Virus record (IMG/VR): IMGVR_UViG_3300037042_000214
Coordinates: 1 to 40,466 of that record
From: a virus
Strand: one strand, 5' to 3'
Length of the DNA: 40,466 nt
Position numbers and translations under genes: made by a program. Every line of letters starts with the position of its first letter. Position 1 is the stretch's first letter. A model generated the notes under the pieces. The model made no database searches and was not told the DNA's origin. It saw nothing but the letters and a program-made list of their open reading frames with translations. Below are positions 25,021 through 32,519 of the stretch, in pieces.

Positions 25021-25413
25021 CTAGCATTTTATCTTAGTCGCCCATTTATGCGCGTCCTTTGTTGTGACCCGCACATCATATCTGATTGGAGGCTCGAACA
25101 TGTCGTTGGTGTCTGCGTAGCGAGACTCCGTTATGGTATCCACCCACACAAGGAGGTCGGCAGCGAACCTATTGCGGATTGCTTCTGTAGGGGCCACGAA
25201 GTCGCATATAACCACATCTGTGGTGGCTTCCCCTGCCAACTTCCGCATCCGCTCTACCTGCCGCAATCGACCCCCCGGCGAGAAGTCCCAATCGTTGTAT
25301 CGGGCGCGTACCTCGTCAGCGTTGAACCACGTGACTGACGGCAAAAGCGCGGTCAGCGTCTTAGCCAGCGTGGTCTTGCCGCTGCCGGGTAGCCCGAAAA
25401 TCAGCACGATCAC
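25021..25413 (-). CDS. APS-kinase-like P-loop kinase, 130 aa
   Basis: P-loop GLPGSGKTT (7-15), then NADEVRARYNDWDFSPGGR (31-49) and a strand VVICDFVAPTEAIRNRF (67-83). This order closely follows adenylylsulfate kinase (CysC), where the D-x-R and D-F-S-x-x-x-R elements bind APS. It is shorter than bacterial CysC (about 200 aa), lacking part of the C-terminal region, but ends with the expected VWVDTI and YDVRVTT strands. CysC makes PAPS, the sulfate donor of sulfotransferases, and a sulfotransferase gene lies about 1.6 kb upstream. The GTG start overlaps the previous stop (ATGTGA). It could instead be a nucleotide or polynucleotide kinase with the same fold. Confidence 0.68.
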   Translation of the reverse strand: MIVLIFGLPGSGKTTLAKTLTALLPSVTWFNADEVRARYNDWDFSPGGRLRQVERMRKLAGEATTDVVICDFVAPTEAIRNRFAADLLVWVDTITESRYADTNDMFEPPIRYDVRVTTKDAHKWATKIKC

Positions 25414-25793
25414 ATCAAGGCATCCAGTTCGTCGTGGCTCGTACAGGCTTCGATGGCTACAATCTTCGGAGCAACAGCATCTTTAGCCGCTTGCAGCGCA
25501 ACGGGGTCGTAAGCCATCGGGTCATGCATCTGTTTCTGCATTTCTTGTTGGAAGCCCATAGACGCATTCAGCTTCATGCCCGCCTTGCGATCGTCCACAG
25601 CAACATCGTAAGTGCCATAAACGATGCCTACTGGATCAGTAGAGAGATCAAAGGTATGAGCGGTATAGCCTTGACGATGCGCTGTGATAGCCGGACGGAC
25701 TTCGACGGCGGACCGCCAGCCAGATTCCCCGGCAGGTGGTTGTGTGTCCCAGCATTGTGTAACTTCGTTATTTACGACTTTTACATAAAACAT
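25410..25793 (-). CDS. Hypothetical fibre-associated protein, 127 aa
   Basis: The start ATG follows ACAGGAGAATCAAA. The N-terminal half is beta-rich with Trp and Pro (MFYVKVVNNEVTQCWDTQPP, then ESGWRSAVEVRPAI). The C-terminal half is helical with Met, Gln and Asp (MGFQQEMQKQMHDPM, then AKDAVAPKIVAIEACTSHDE). Short two-part proteins directly downstream of fibre genes are often assembly chaperones, and this one follows the third RCC1 gene. I cannot match a specific chaperone family, so the role is position-based. It overlaps the kinase gene by 4 nt. Confidence 0.5.
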   Translation of the reverse strand: MFYVKVVNNEVTQCWDTQPPAGESGWRSAVEVRPAITAHRQGYTAHTFDLSTDPVGIVYGTYDVAVDDRKAGMKLNASMGFQQEMQKQMHDPMAYDPVALQAAKDAVAPKIVAIEACTSHDELDALM

Positions 25794-25817
25794 TTTGATT
25801 CTCCTGTTGTGAAAAAA

Positions 25818-27026
25818 TTAACCGCGAGTGATGGCTATGGTGTGGGCGTAACCACCCGCGATGCTTGACCAAGTGGTCAACGCTCCGACTTGGACAGGGC
25901 TGGAGCGGTCGGTGGTATCACCTAGACCTAGTTGACCGTAGAGGTTAAATCCCCAAGTCCACAGCGTGCCATCGGTCTTACGGGCAATGGTGTGGTAGCT
26001 GCCACCCGCGATGCTTAACCATGTGGTTAACGCTCCGACTTGGACAGGGCTGGAGCGGTTGGTGGTATCCCCTAGACCTAGTTGACCGGAGCTGTTACGG
26101 CCCCAAGTCCACAGCGTGCCATCTGTCTTGGTGGCGATGGTGTGGGCGTAACCACCCGCGATACTTAACCACGTGGTTAACGCTCCGACTTGGACAGGGC
26201 TGGAGCGGTTGGTGGTATCACCTAGACCTAGTTGACCGTAGGGGTTATATCCCCAAGTCCACAGCGTGCCATCTGTCTTACGGGCAATGGTGTGGTAGAA
26301 ACCACTCGCGATGCTCAACCAAGTGGTCAACGCTCCGACTTGCTTCGGTGAGCTGTATTGGGTGGTGTTACCTAGACCTAGTTGACCGTAGGCGTTATTG
26401 CCCCAAGTCCACAGCGTGCCATCTGTCTTACGGGCGATGGTGTGGAAGCCGCCACCCGCGATGCTTGACCATGTGGTTACCGCCCCGACTTGCTTCGGTG
26501 AGTTGTATTGGGTCGTGTTACCTAGACCTAGTTGACCGTAGGCGTTATATCCCCAAGTCCACAGCGTCCCATCTGTCTTAGTGACGATGGTGTGGTAGGC
26601 ACCCCCCGCGATGCTTGACCAAGTGGTCACCGCTCCGACTTGGACAGGGCTTAAGCGGGTGGTGGTATCCCCTAGACCTAGTTGACCGAAGTCGTTACGG
26701 CCCCAAGTCCACAGCGTACCATCGGTCTTACGGGCTATGGTGTGGTAGCCGCCACCCGCGATGCTTGACCAAGTGGTTACCGCTCCGACTTGCTTCGGTG
26801 AGTTGTATTGGGTCGTGTTACCTAGCCCTAGTTGACCGTAGTTGTTCCAGCCCCAAGTCCACAAGTATTTATTCAAGACGGGTTTAGGCCATTGTCCTAG
26901 TTTCTCGTAGCTCATCGCTTGGTCGAGCGTCCATATTCCGGGTGCAGAGCCGCCTTCTCCATCTACGGGACCGACAACTGTGGGGGGCGTTTTGGAAATG
27001 ATTCCGCCGGGCCAAGTTTGGCTCAT
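25818..27026 (-). CDS. RCC1 seven-bladed propeller tail-fibre protein C, 402 aa
   Basis: The N-terminus has a fibre-type head (MSQTWPGGIISKTPPTVVGP, then APGIWTLDQAMSYEKLGQWP) seen in phage tail proteins. Seven RCC1 repeats of 50 residues follow, each with the core WTWGxNxxGQLGLG, then S-P-x-Q-V-G-A, W-x-S-I-A, H-T-I-A and K-T-D-G-T. Seven blades make a closed beta-propeller like RCC1 itself. Blades differ almost only at WG-x-N-x-x-G and SIAxG-x-x, which should lie on neighbouring surface loops. AAGGAG precedes the ATG, and its start overlaps the end of the sulfotransferase gene. It is likely a receptor-binding or decoration protein. Propeller call is firm; binding role inferred. Confidence 0.85.
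   Translation of the reverse strand: MSQTWPGGIISKTPPTVVGPVDGEGGSAPGIWTLDQAMSYEKLGQWPKPVLNKYLWTWGWNNYGQLGLGNTTQYNSPKQVGAVTTWSSIAGGGYHTIARKTDGTLWTWGRNDFGQLGLGDTTTRLSPVQVGAVTTWSSIAGGAYHTIVTKTDGTLWTWGYNAYGQLGLGNTTQYNSPKQVGAVTTWSSIAGGGFHTIARKTDGTLWTWGNNAYGQLGLGNTTQYSSPKQVGALTTWLSIASGFYHTIARKTDGTLWTWGYNPYGQLGLGDTTNRSSPVQVGALTTWLSIAGGYAHTIATKTDGTLWTWGRNSSGQLGLGDTTNRSSPVQVGALTTWLSIAGGSYHTIARKTDGTLWTWGFNLYGQLGLGDTTDRSSPVQVGALTTWSSIAGGYAHTIAITRG
25840..26870 (-). repeat. Seven 150-bp RCC1 blade repeats, gene C
   Basis: Seven tandem 150-bp units, each with a conserved CCTAGACCTAGTTGACC core (plus strand; one unit has CCTAGCCCTAG) and CAAGTCCACAGCGT. The framework is nearly identical at the DNA level, including silent positions. 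Blades 1, 3 and 4 are the NTTQYNSPK/NTTQYSSPK type; 2, 5, 6 and 7 are the DTTxRxSPV type. Confidence 0.93.
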
Positions 27027-28795
27027 GAGACACTCCTTAATTTTGGCTGGGCAGCGGAGAGGGTCCCGGCAATCGCATCGAACGGTGCTTGCCAGTCGCC
27101 GAATGTTTCTTGCCGAAATAATTTAACTGTATCGTAGTAGGGGCAAGTCTCGCCTTCCGCTGCCCACAGGAAATATGGCATTATGGGTGTGACGATCCAT
27201 GTCTCTACGCCCATCGCAGCAGCCAAGTGCGCCACACTCGTACAGGACGAAATGACGATGTCACACGATGCTATTGCTGCTCTAGTGTCTTCCCAAGAAT
27301 TCAGCGGCATTTCCTTGACCCAACCCGGTCGCACCTCTAGGTCTGCATCGCGTTGCAGCGAGATGAATTCAGCGTCCGCGCACTTTACGGCGTGGAACAG
27401 CAACTCCGCCGGGAACAGCTTGTGGTGCTCGTGTTCGAACGCCTTCTGCCCAGACCAGCGCAGCCCGATGCGCTTCCTACGCGCCTTGATTGTCTTCGGC
27501 TTGGCGATATACGGCTTACCCGAGATGTCCTCAAGCTCCAGCCCCAAAGGAACCACAGCCGACATGCCCTGAACAAAGTAGTCGTGGTAGATGCCGAACG
27601 CTGCCTCGTGCTGGATGACAGCAGATACGCCCTCTACACCAACAAAGAGCGATGCCAATGCGCCGGTACAAGCGACGATGACTTTACATCCCTTGTCAGC
27701 TATCAACTTGGCATACCTAACTTGGTGGATTTGATCGCCAAGACCGCCCTCCAGGTACAGCATTACCACACCCTTGCTCTTACCGTCCCATGGCAAAGTC
27801 GGCACATCGGGTCGCTTGTCGCCGAACGCATTGACCTTACGGCCCCTGTCCATCAACTGGTAGCCCTTTTGGATCTGCCCTTGACGCAGGTAGTACCAGC
27901 CATGGTTACACGCCGCACGGTCGTTGGTTGGCTCCTCGGCTTCAAGTTTTTGAGCCATACGCCAGCCTTCGGCAAAATCGCCAATAGTTGACGCTGCTAG
28001 TTGCACGTCTAGGTCGTGTAGTTCTGGTACGGTTCTTGGCGTATCCAGCCAAAACTCTGGCTGGCAGAAGGTGGTGTAGTGATGCTTGAGCAAGTCGCGG
28101 GGGTCTTGATGGTGTTGTGCCTCCAGTTTTGGCTTAACATCGTGCATACCGGCTGTGCCATGCAACTGCTCGTCGTCCTCAGCCACAGTAGAGCCGTCGA
28201 TGTTATCGAAGTCGTACTCGAAGTCTGGCAGTTCCAAGAAGGCGTGGACTCTTTGCAGTTGGGCTTTGGGGGCTGCAATAAGGTCTTCGTACTCAACAAA
28301 CAAGAAGTTTTCAGGCGCGTAGTTGTAGCCGTTTTGCAGCGAGACATACGCAGCCTTCAGGTGATCTATCAACTGCCCCGAGGCCATGAACTCGTCTAGG
28401 TTATCGGGCTTGGCAATGCGAACGAACGATGCAGCGCAATCAGGAACAGAGCGCACCGTTGCAATAATCTTCGGAGGGTGTCCAAGCACCTGCTCCATAG
28501 CACCCATGATTTGCGCGATAGGCCAACCGCGTGATTTATCAATCACTACCGGAGCCTCTGCGTCCTCGTAGAACGCATCAATCATGCCCCGCATTGTTTG
28601 TGCGAGCTTGGAGCGGTCTCTATCGTTCTCGTTTAAGAGGCCAGCGGAATGCCAAGTGTTCGCCAATCCATCCAGCGCATGAACCAACCCAGATGTCGTG
28701 CTGACATGCGTCTGCGGGTTTTGATTGAGGATAGCCGCGAGAACTGTAGAGCCGCTGCGCGGGATGCCTGAGAGAAAGTGAAGTTGTTTTTTCAT
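27023..28795 (-). CDS. Sulfotransferase - glycosyltransferase fusion enzyme, 590 aa
   Basis: Start chosen at the ATG 28795, 1 nt after the stop of the preceding RCC1 gene; an alternative ATG lies 9 nt upstream and overlaps that gene. The N-terminal domain (about 1-240) is a PAPS-dependent sulfotransferase: the 5'-phosphosulfate loop LSGIPRSGST (8-17) and the 3'-phosphate segment ATVRSVPDCAASF (112-124). A TPR-like helical linker (about 285-330; CNHGWYYLRQGQIQKGYQLM) leads to a GT-B-type glycosyltransferase domain (about 335-580) with GGLGDQIHQVRY and CTSVAHLAAAMG, as in heptosyltransferase-like enzymes. The pair could add sulfate and sugar to a carbohydrate or to the RCC1 fibres. The domain order is clear; the substrate is unknown. 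Its end overlaps the next RCC1 gene. Confidence 0.8.
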   Translation of the reverse strand: MKKQLHFLSGIPRSGSTVLAAILNQNPQTHVSTTSGLVHALDGLANTWHSAGLLNENDRDRSKLAQTMRGMIDAFYEDAEAPVVIDKSRGWPIAQIMGAMEQVLGHPPKIIATVRSVPDCAASFVRIAKPDNLDEFMASGQLIDHLKAAYVSLQNGYNYAPENFLFVEYEDLIAAPKAQLQRVHAFLELPDFEYDFDNIDGSTVAEDDEQLHGTAGMHDVKPKLEAQHHQDPRDLLKHHYTTFCQPEFWLDTPRTVPELHDLDVQLAASTIGDFAEGWRMAQKLEAEEPTNDRAACNHGWYYLRQGQIQKGYQLMDRGRKVNAFGDKRPDVPTLPWDGKSKGVVMLYLEGGLGDQIHQVRYAKLIADKGCKVIVACTGALASLFVGVEGVSAVIQHEAAFGIYHDYFVQGMSAVVPLGLELEDISGKPYIAKPKTIKARRKRIGLRWSGQKAFEHEHHKLFPAELLFHAVKCADAEFISLQRDADLEVRPGWVKEMPLNSWEDTRAAIASCDIVISSCTSVAHLAAAMGVETWIVTPIMPYFLWAAEGETCPYYDTVKLFRQETFGDWQAPFDAIAGTLSAAQPKLRSVS

Positions 28796-28796
28796 G

Positions 28797-29924
28797 TTAT
28801 CCATTAGTAAGGGCGATGGTGTGGTAGCCGCCACCCGCGATGCTTGACCAAGTGGTTAACGCCCCGACTTGGACAGGGCTGGAGCGGTTGGTTTCATCGC
28901 CTAGACCTAGTTCACCGTTGCCGTTATTGCCCCAAGTCCACAGCGTGCCATCTGTCTTGGTGGCGATGGTGTAGTAGCTGCCACCCGCGATGCTTGACCA
29001 AGTGGTCACCGCTCCGACTTGGACAGGGCTTAAGCGGTTGGTGGTATCCCCTAGACCTAGTTGCCCTTGGATGTTATAGCCCCAAGTCCACAGCGTGCCA
29101 TCTGTCTTACGGGCGATGGTGTGGTAGCCGCCACCCGCGATGCTTGACCAAGTGGTTAACGCTCCGACTTGGACAGGGCTGGAGCGCTCGGTGGTGTCAC
29201 CTAGACCTAGTTGACCGGAGCTGTTACGGCCCCATGTCCACAGCGTACCATCTGTCCTAGTGGCGATGGTGTGGAAGCGGCCACCCGCGATGCTTGACCA
29301 TGTGGTTAACGCTCCGACTTGGACAGGGCTGGAGCGGTTGGTGGTATCGCCTAGACCTAGTTGACTGTAGTTGTTAAGGCCCCAAGTCCACAGCGTACCA
29401 TCGGTCTTACGGGCGATGGTGTGGAAGCCGCCACCCGCGATGCTTGACCAAGTGGTTAACGCTCCGACTTGGACAGGGCTGGAGCGGTTGGTGGTATCTC
29501 CTAGACCTAGTTGACCATAGGGGTTCCATCCCCAAGTCCACAGCGTGCCATCTGTCTTGGTAGCGATGGTGTGGTAGACACCACTCGCGATGCTTAACCA
29601 AGTGGTTAACGCTCCGACTTGGACAGGGCTGGAGCGGTTGGTGGTATCTCCTAGACCTAGTTGACCGTTGAGGTTGTATCCCCAAGTCCACAGCGTGCCA
29701 TCGGTCTTACGGGCGATGGTGTGGAGGCCGCCACCCGCGATGCTTAACCATGTGGTTACCGCCCCGACTTGCTTCGGTGAGTTGTATTGGGTCGTGTTAC
29801 CTAGACCTAGTTGACCTTCGGCGTTATATCCCCAAGCATACAAAAACGGCTGCCCCGTCCATGTCCCGGCAGCAACGGCTTGCATCTGCGCTTCGAGTGA
29901 CCACATGCCAGAATAATTAGCCAA
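28797..29924 (-). CDS. RCC1 seven-bladed propeller tail-fibre protein B, 375 aa
   Basis: A short head (MANYSGMWSLEAQMQAVAAG, then TWTGQP) is followed directly by seven RCC1 blades. The start is TTG at 29924, supported by a strong site, AGGAGGT/GGAGGT, at 29930-29935; the next in-frame ATG would cut into the head. Blade variable sites read YNAEG, YNLNG, WNPYG, LNNYS, RNSSG, YNIQG and NNGNG. Blade 4 has the only serine in place of the last glycine, and blade 7 has GELGLG. The head motif SGMWSLEAQMQ is a common anchor in aquatic phage fibres. It is followed at once by the sulfotransferase gene. Confidence 0.85.
   Translation of the reverse strand: MANYSGMWSLEAQMQAVAAGTWTGQPFLYAWGYNAEGQLGLGNTTQYNSPKQVGAVTTWLSIAGGGLHTIARKTDGTLWTWGYNLNGQLGLGDTTNRSSPVQVGALTTWLSIASGVYHTIATKTDGTLWTWGWNPYGQLGLGDTTNRSSPVQVGALTTWSSIAGGGFHTIARKTDGTLWTWGLNNYSQLGLGDTTNRSSPVQVGALTTWSSIAGGRFHTIATRTDGTLWTWGRNSSGQLGLGDTTERSSPVQVGALTTWSSIAGGGYHTIARKTDGTLWTWGYNIQGQLGLGDTTNRLSPVQVGAVTTWSSIAGGSYYTIATKTDGTLWTWGNNGNGELGLGDETNRSSPVQVGALTTWSSIAGGGYHTIALTNG
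28830..29860 (-). repeat. Seven 150-bp RCC1 blade repeats, gene B
   Basis: The same 150-bp unit as in genes A and C. Only blade 1 is of the NTTQYNSPK type; blades 2-7 are DTTxRxSPV (DETNRSSPV in blade 7). Several units are nearly identical to units of the other two genes, which points to exchange between genes. Confidence 0.93.
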
Positions 29925-29939
29925 GATGTACCTCCGGTA

Positions 29940-31322
29940 TCATGCCGATGTTTTGATGGCGATGGTGTGGTAGCTGCCACCCGCGATGCTTGACCAAGTG
30001 GTTAACGCTCCGACTTGGGCAGGGCTGGAGCGATCGGTGGTATCTCCTAGACCTAGTTGACCGTAGGTGTTTTGGCCCCAAGTCCACAGCGTGCCATCTG
30101 TCTTAGTCGCGATGGTGCAGTAGCCGCCACCCGCGATGCTTAACCAAGTGGTTAACGCTCCGACTTGGACAGGGCTGGAGCGGCTGGTGGTATCCCCTAG
30201 ACCTAGTTGACCGTAGACGTTCCATCCCCATGTCCACAGCGTGCCATCGGTCTTACGGGCGATGGTGTGGACCGTACCACTCGCGATGCTCAACCAAGTG
30301 GTCAACGCTCCGACTTGCTTCGGTGAGCTGTATTGGGTGGTGTTACCTAGACCTAGTTGACCGTGGACGTTCCATCCCCATGTCCACAGCGTACCATCTG
30401 TCTTGGTGGCGATGGTGTGGGCGTGACCACCCGCGATGCTTGACCAAGTGGTTAACGCTCCGACTTGGACAGGGCTGGAGCGGTTGGTGGTATCACCTAG
30501 ACCTAGTTGACCGACATTGTTATATCCCCAAGTCCACAGCGTGCCATCGGTCTTGGTGGCGATGGTGTGGCCGTAACCACCCGCGATGCTTGACCAAGTG
30601 GTTAACGCTCCGACTTGGACAGGGCTGGAGCGGTTGGTGGTATCCCCTAGACCTAGTTGACCGTTGCTGTTACGGCCCCAAGTCCACAGCGTGCCATCTG
30701 TCTTACGGGCGATGGTGTGGGTGCCGCCACCCGCGATGCTGGACCATGTGGTTAACGCTCCGACTTGGACAGGGCTGGAGCGGTCGGTGGTATCTCCTAG
30801 ACCTAGTTGACCTAAGGTGTTATAGCCCCAAGTCCACAGCGTGCCATCTGTCTTACGGGCGATGGTGTGGTAGGTGCCACCCGCGATGCTTAACCAAGTG
30901 GTTACCGCTCCGACCTGCTTAGGTGAGTTGTATTGGGTGGTATTACCTAGACCTAGTTGACCGTAGTTGTTACGGCCCCAAGTCCACAAATAAAAGCCAG
31001 CCGGAGTCACACTATTACTCGCCGCACTCCCAAGGCTATTTCCATAGGCATTCAACGCGGCCACAGTAATTGTATAGGGCGCATCGGTTGTCAACCCAGA
31101 GACAGTGATTGGCGATGATCCGTTAGATGCACTAACCGTGGTTCCGTCTGATGTTTTCTTAGCGGTGGCGACATAGCCTGTCACCGTCCCAGCAGATGCG
31201 GTGAATGTTACAGTCGCGCTTGTCTCGCCGCCAATGGATGCCTCCCCGATAACTGGAGGATTTGGTGCAAGAGCACCATTCCAACCGGGCCTGTTTATAC
31301 CTGCCTTGTATCGCATTGACAT
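29940..31322 (-). CDS. Fibronectin-III plus RCC1 seven-bladed propeller fibre protein A, 460 aa
   Basis: A head (MSMRYKAGINRPGWNGALAP) is followed by a fibronectin type III domain (about 22-108; ATVTFTASAGTVTGYVATAK, then PYTITVAALNAYGNS) and seven RCC1 blades (about 110-455). FN3 domains are common spacers or carbohydrate contacts in phage fibres. Variable sites read RNNYG, YNTLG, RNSNG, YNNVG, WNVHG, WNVYG and QNTYG. Blades 1 and 5 are NTTQY types. GAGG lies upstream of the ATG. It is the first of three RCC1 genes in transcription order, and each carries a different head, so blades and heads look like separate modules. Confidence 0.85.
   Translation of the reverse strand: MSMRYKAGINRPGWNGALAPNPPVIGEASIGGETSATVTFTASAGTVTGYVATAKKTSDGTTVSASNGSSPITVSGLTTDAPYTITVAALNAYGNSLGSAASNSVTPAGFYLWTWGRNNYGQLGLGNTTQYNSPKQVGAVTTWLSIAGGTYHTIARKTDGTLWTWGYNTLGQLGLGDTTDRSSPVQVGALTTWSSIAGGGTHTIARKTDGTLWTWGRNSNGQLGLGDTTNRSSPVQVGALTTWSSIAGGYGHTIATKTDGTLWTWGYNNVGQLGLGDTTNRSSPVQVGALTTWSSIAGGHAHTIATKTDGTLWTWGWNVHGQLGLGNTTQYSSPKQVGALTTWLSIASGTVHTIARKTDGTLWTWGWNVYGQLGLGDTTSRSSPVQVGALTTWLSIAGGGYCTIATKTDGTLWTWGQNTYGQLGLGDTTDRSSPAQVGALTTWSSIAGGSYHTIAIKTSA
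29955..30990 (-). repeat. Seven 150-bp RCC1 blade repeats, gene A
   Basis: Seven tandem units with the same DNA framework as in genes B and C, giving 21 units over the three genes. Blade 5 (NTTQYSSPK, with SGTVH) closely resembles blade 4 of gene C (NTTQYSSPK, with SGFYH) along its whole length apart from the variable codons. Confidence 0.93.
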
Positions 31323-31335
31323 CGCGTTGCCTCTA

Positions 31336-31710
31336 TCAGGAGATTTCGTCCCAGCTACAGGTCACGACTAGATCATTCGCGGTTCCAGCAGTCGCGCCGA
31401 TGCTCATATTTTCTTTGAGGTACACGGCAGTCGTTTTATCTAGCACGATCAAACTCGCATCAGACGGCACAGAGATGGTGGACGCGACTGGATACGCCGT
31501 ACCCCCGAGCGAAGCTGCGGAGTAGATGTTGATTGTGATGTCCGCCGCCGATGCGCCGTCCACATTAGACACAACGATGCTGTTGATTTTCAGCACCTTG
31601 CCGCTTGAGGCAGCGTTGTTGACCAGTTGCGTTGCGCTGGTAGTGGTCAGCGAAGTGTTCGAGATGTCTCCATAAATGGAGGCTACTGCGACGATGTTAG
31701 GGTTTGCCAT
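31336..31710 (-). CDS. Small beta-rich virion protein, 124 aa
   Basis: ATG with GGAG upstream in a short gap. The sequence is a compact beta-sandwich-like protein (ITINIYSAASLGGTAYPVAS, then IVLDKTTAVYLKENMSIGA), with alternating Thr/Val/Ser and no charged clusters. I recall close relatives in marine and freshwater phages next to tail-fibre genes, usually labelled structural. The VLDKTTAVYLKENMSIGATA strand pair is typical of these. It probably decorates the fibre base or tail. No enzymatic motif is present. Function inferred from context. Confidence 0.6.
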   Translation of the reverse strand: MANPNIVAVASIYGDISNTSLTTTSATQLVNNAASSGKVLKINSIVVSNVDGASAADITINIYSAASLGGTAYPVASTISVPSDASLIVLDKTTAVYLKENMSIGATAGTANDLVVTCSWDEIS

Positions 31711-31722
31711 GTTTGCTGCTCC

Positions 31723-32499
31723 TTAAAAGCCCATGACCATCGCCAACGCGATAGATGTGCCTGCTGAAATGCCGGATGATGCGGTGGTGAACGCTAAATT
31801 GCCTGCGCCATCAGTTTTTAAGACTTGGTTCGCTGTGCCGTCGGCGATTGGAAGGGTGAGGGAGAACGATGCAGCTAGTGCGTCTGCTGACTTCAGCGTC
31901 ACTGTATTGACACCGTTGTCGGTGTCCTCAGCCAAAACCAAGCTCGACCCTGCGGTCGCTGTGCCAGCCACTGTAACCGCCCCAGTGAACGTCGCCGCCC
32001 CCGTGTCGCTCAGTGTCGCGCCTGTAGAGTTCTGAAGCAACGCACCCGTGGTGCCATCAAACCGCGTAAACGCGTTATCTGTGGAACTCGTAGGGGCTAC
32101 AACACCCACAAACACAAAATCCGATCCGTTCCACGCCACTAGAGCATTAACTCCAGCTGCTAGGCTCACACCTGTAGTAGCTGCGCCTTTGACGACCACC
32201 GCGGCGTTAGATTGGTTAACGACTACGTATGCCTTTGAAACGCTTGGGGCGATGATATTGCGGCTTACGCCCGGGGAGCCTGTGGGGATCAATAGGGCAC
32301 AACGCGCTTCGTTAACGGCCCCAGAGCCGGTAGTGGAGAGGGTCCAGTCTGCCGCACCAACACTCGCAGTCGCAGTCGCCGCGATGGCATCCTCAATGAG
32401 CTCAGTGATACTGTTGTTTACGGTCGTGCCCCAAGTCCCCGACAGCTCGCCGGTTACTGGAAGAGCGAGCCCTAAAAGGGTCGTATATGAAGTTGCCAT
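31723..32499 (-). CDS. Tail-fibre-type protein, 258 aa
   Basis: ATG with TTAGGAGCAAGC upstream. The N-terminus MATSYTTLLGLALPVTGELSGT, shortened here as TTLLGLALPVTGELSGTWG, is a common opening of phage tail fibres. The middle is beta-rich and includes FTRFDGTTGALLQNSTGATL, a triple-beta or knitted fibre-like stretch found in many tail fibres, followed by GAATFTGAVTVAGTATAG repeats. It ends in a short Ala/Ile-rich segment. It is likely a trimeric shaft protein. Its place just upstream of three propeller genes fits a fibre complex in which it could be the stalk. The partner relation is inferred. Confidence 0.75.
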   Translation of the reverse strand: MATSYTTLLGLALPVTGELSGTWGTTVNNSITELIEDAIAATATASVGAADWTLSTTGSGAVNEARCALLIPTGSPGVSRNIIAPSVSKAYVVVNQSNAAVVVKGAATTGVSLAAGVNALVAWNGSDFVFVGVVAPTSSTDNAFTRFDGTTGALLQNSTGATLSDTGAATFTGAVTVAGTATAGSSLVLAEDTDNGVNTVTLKSADALAASFSLTLPIADGTANQVLKTDGAGNLAFTTASSGISAGTSIALAMVMGF

Positions 32500-32519
32500 T
32501 GCTTGCTCCTAATCAATCG

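Noticed and set aside
26021-26887. Long plus-strand frames across the RCC1 genes (also 28844-29260 and 30230-30922)
   Set aside because: They repeat with the same 150-bp period as the blades, have no ribosome sites, and code for Trp/Arg/Leu-rich strings that only mirror the minus-strand repeats.
25840-30990. RCC1 repeats as a CRISPR-like array
   Set aside because: Repeats are 150 bp, in frame and protein-coding, with no short repeat plus unique spacer layout and no cas genes.
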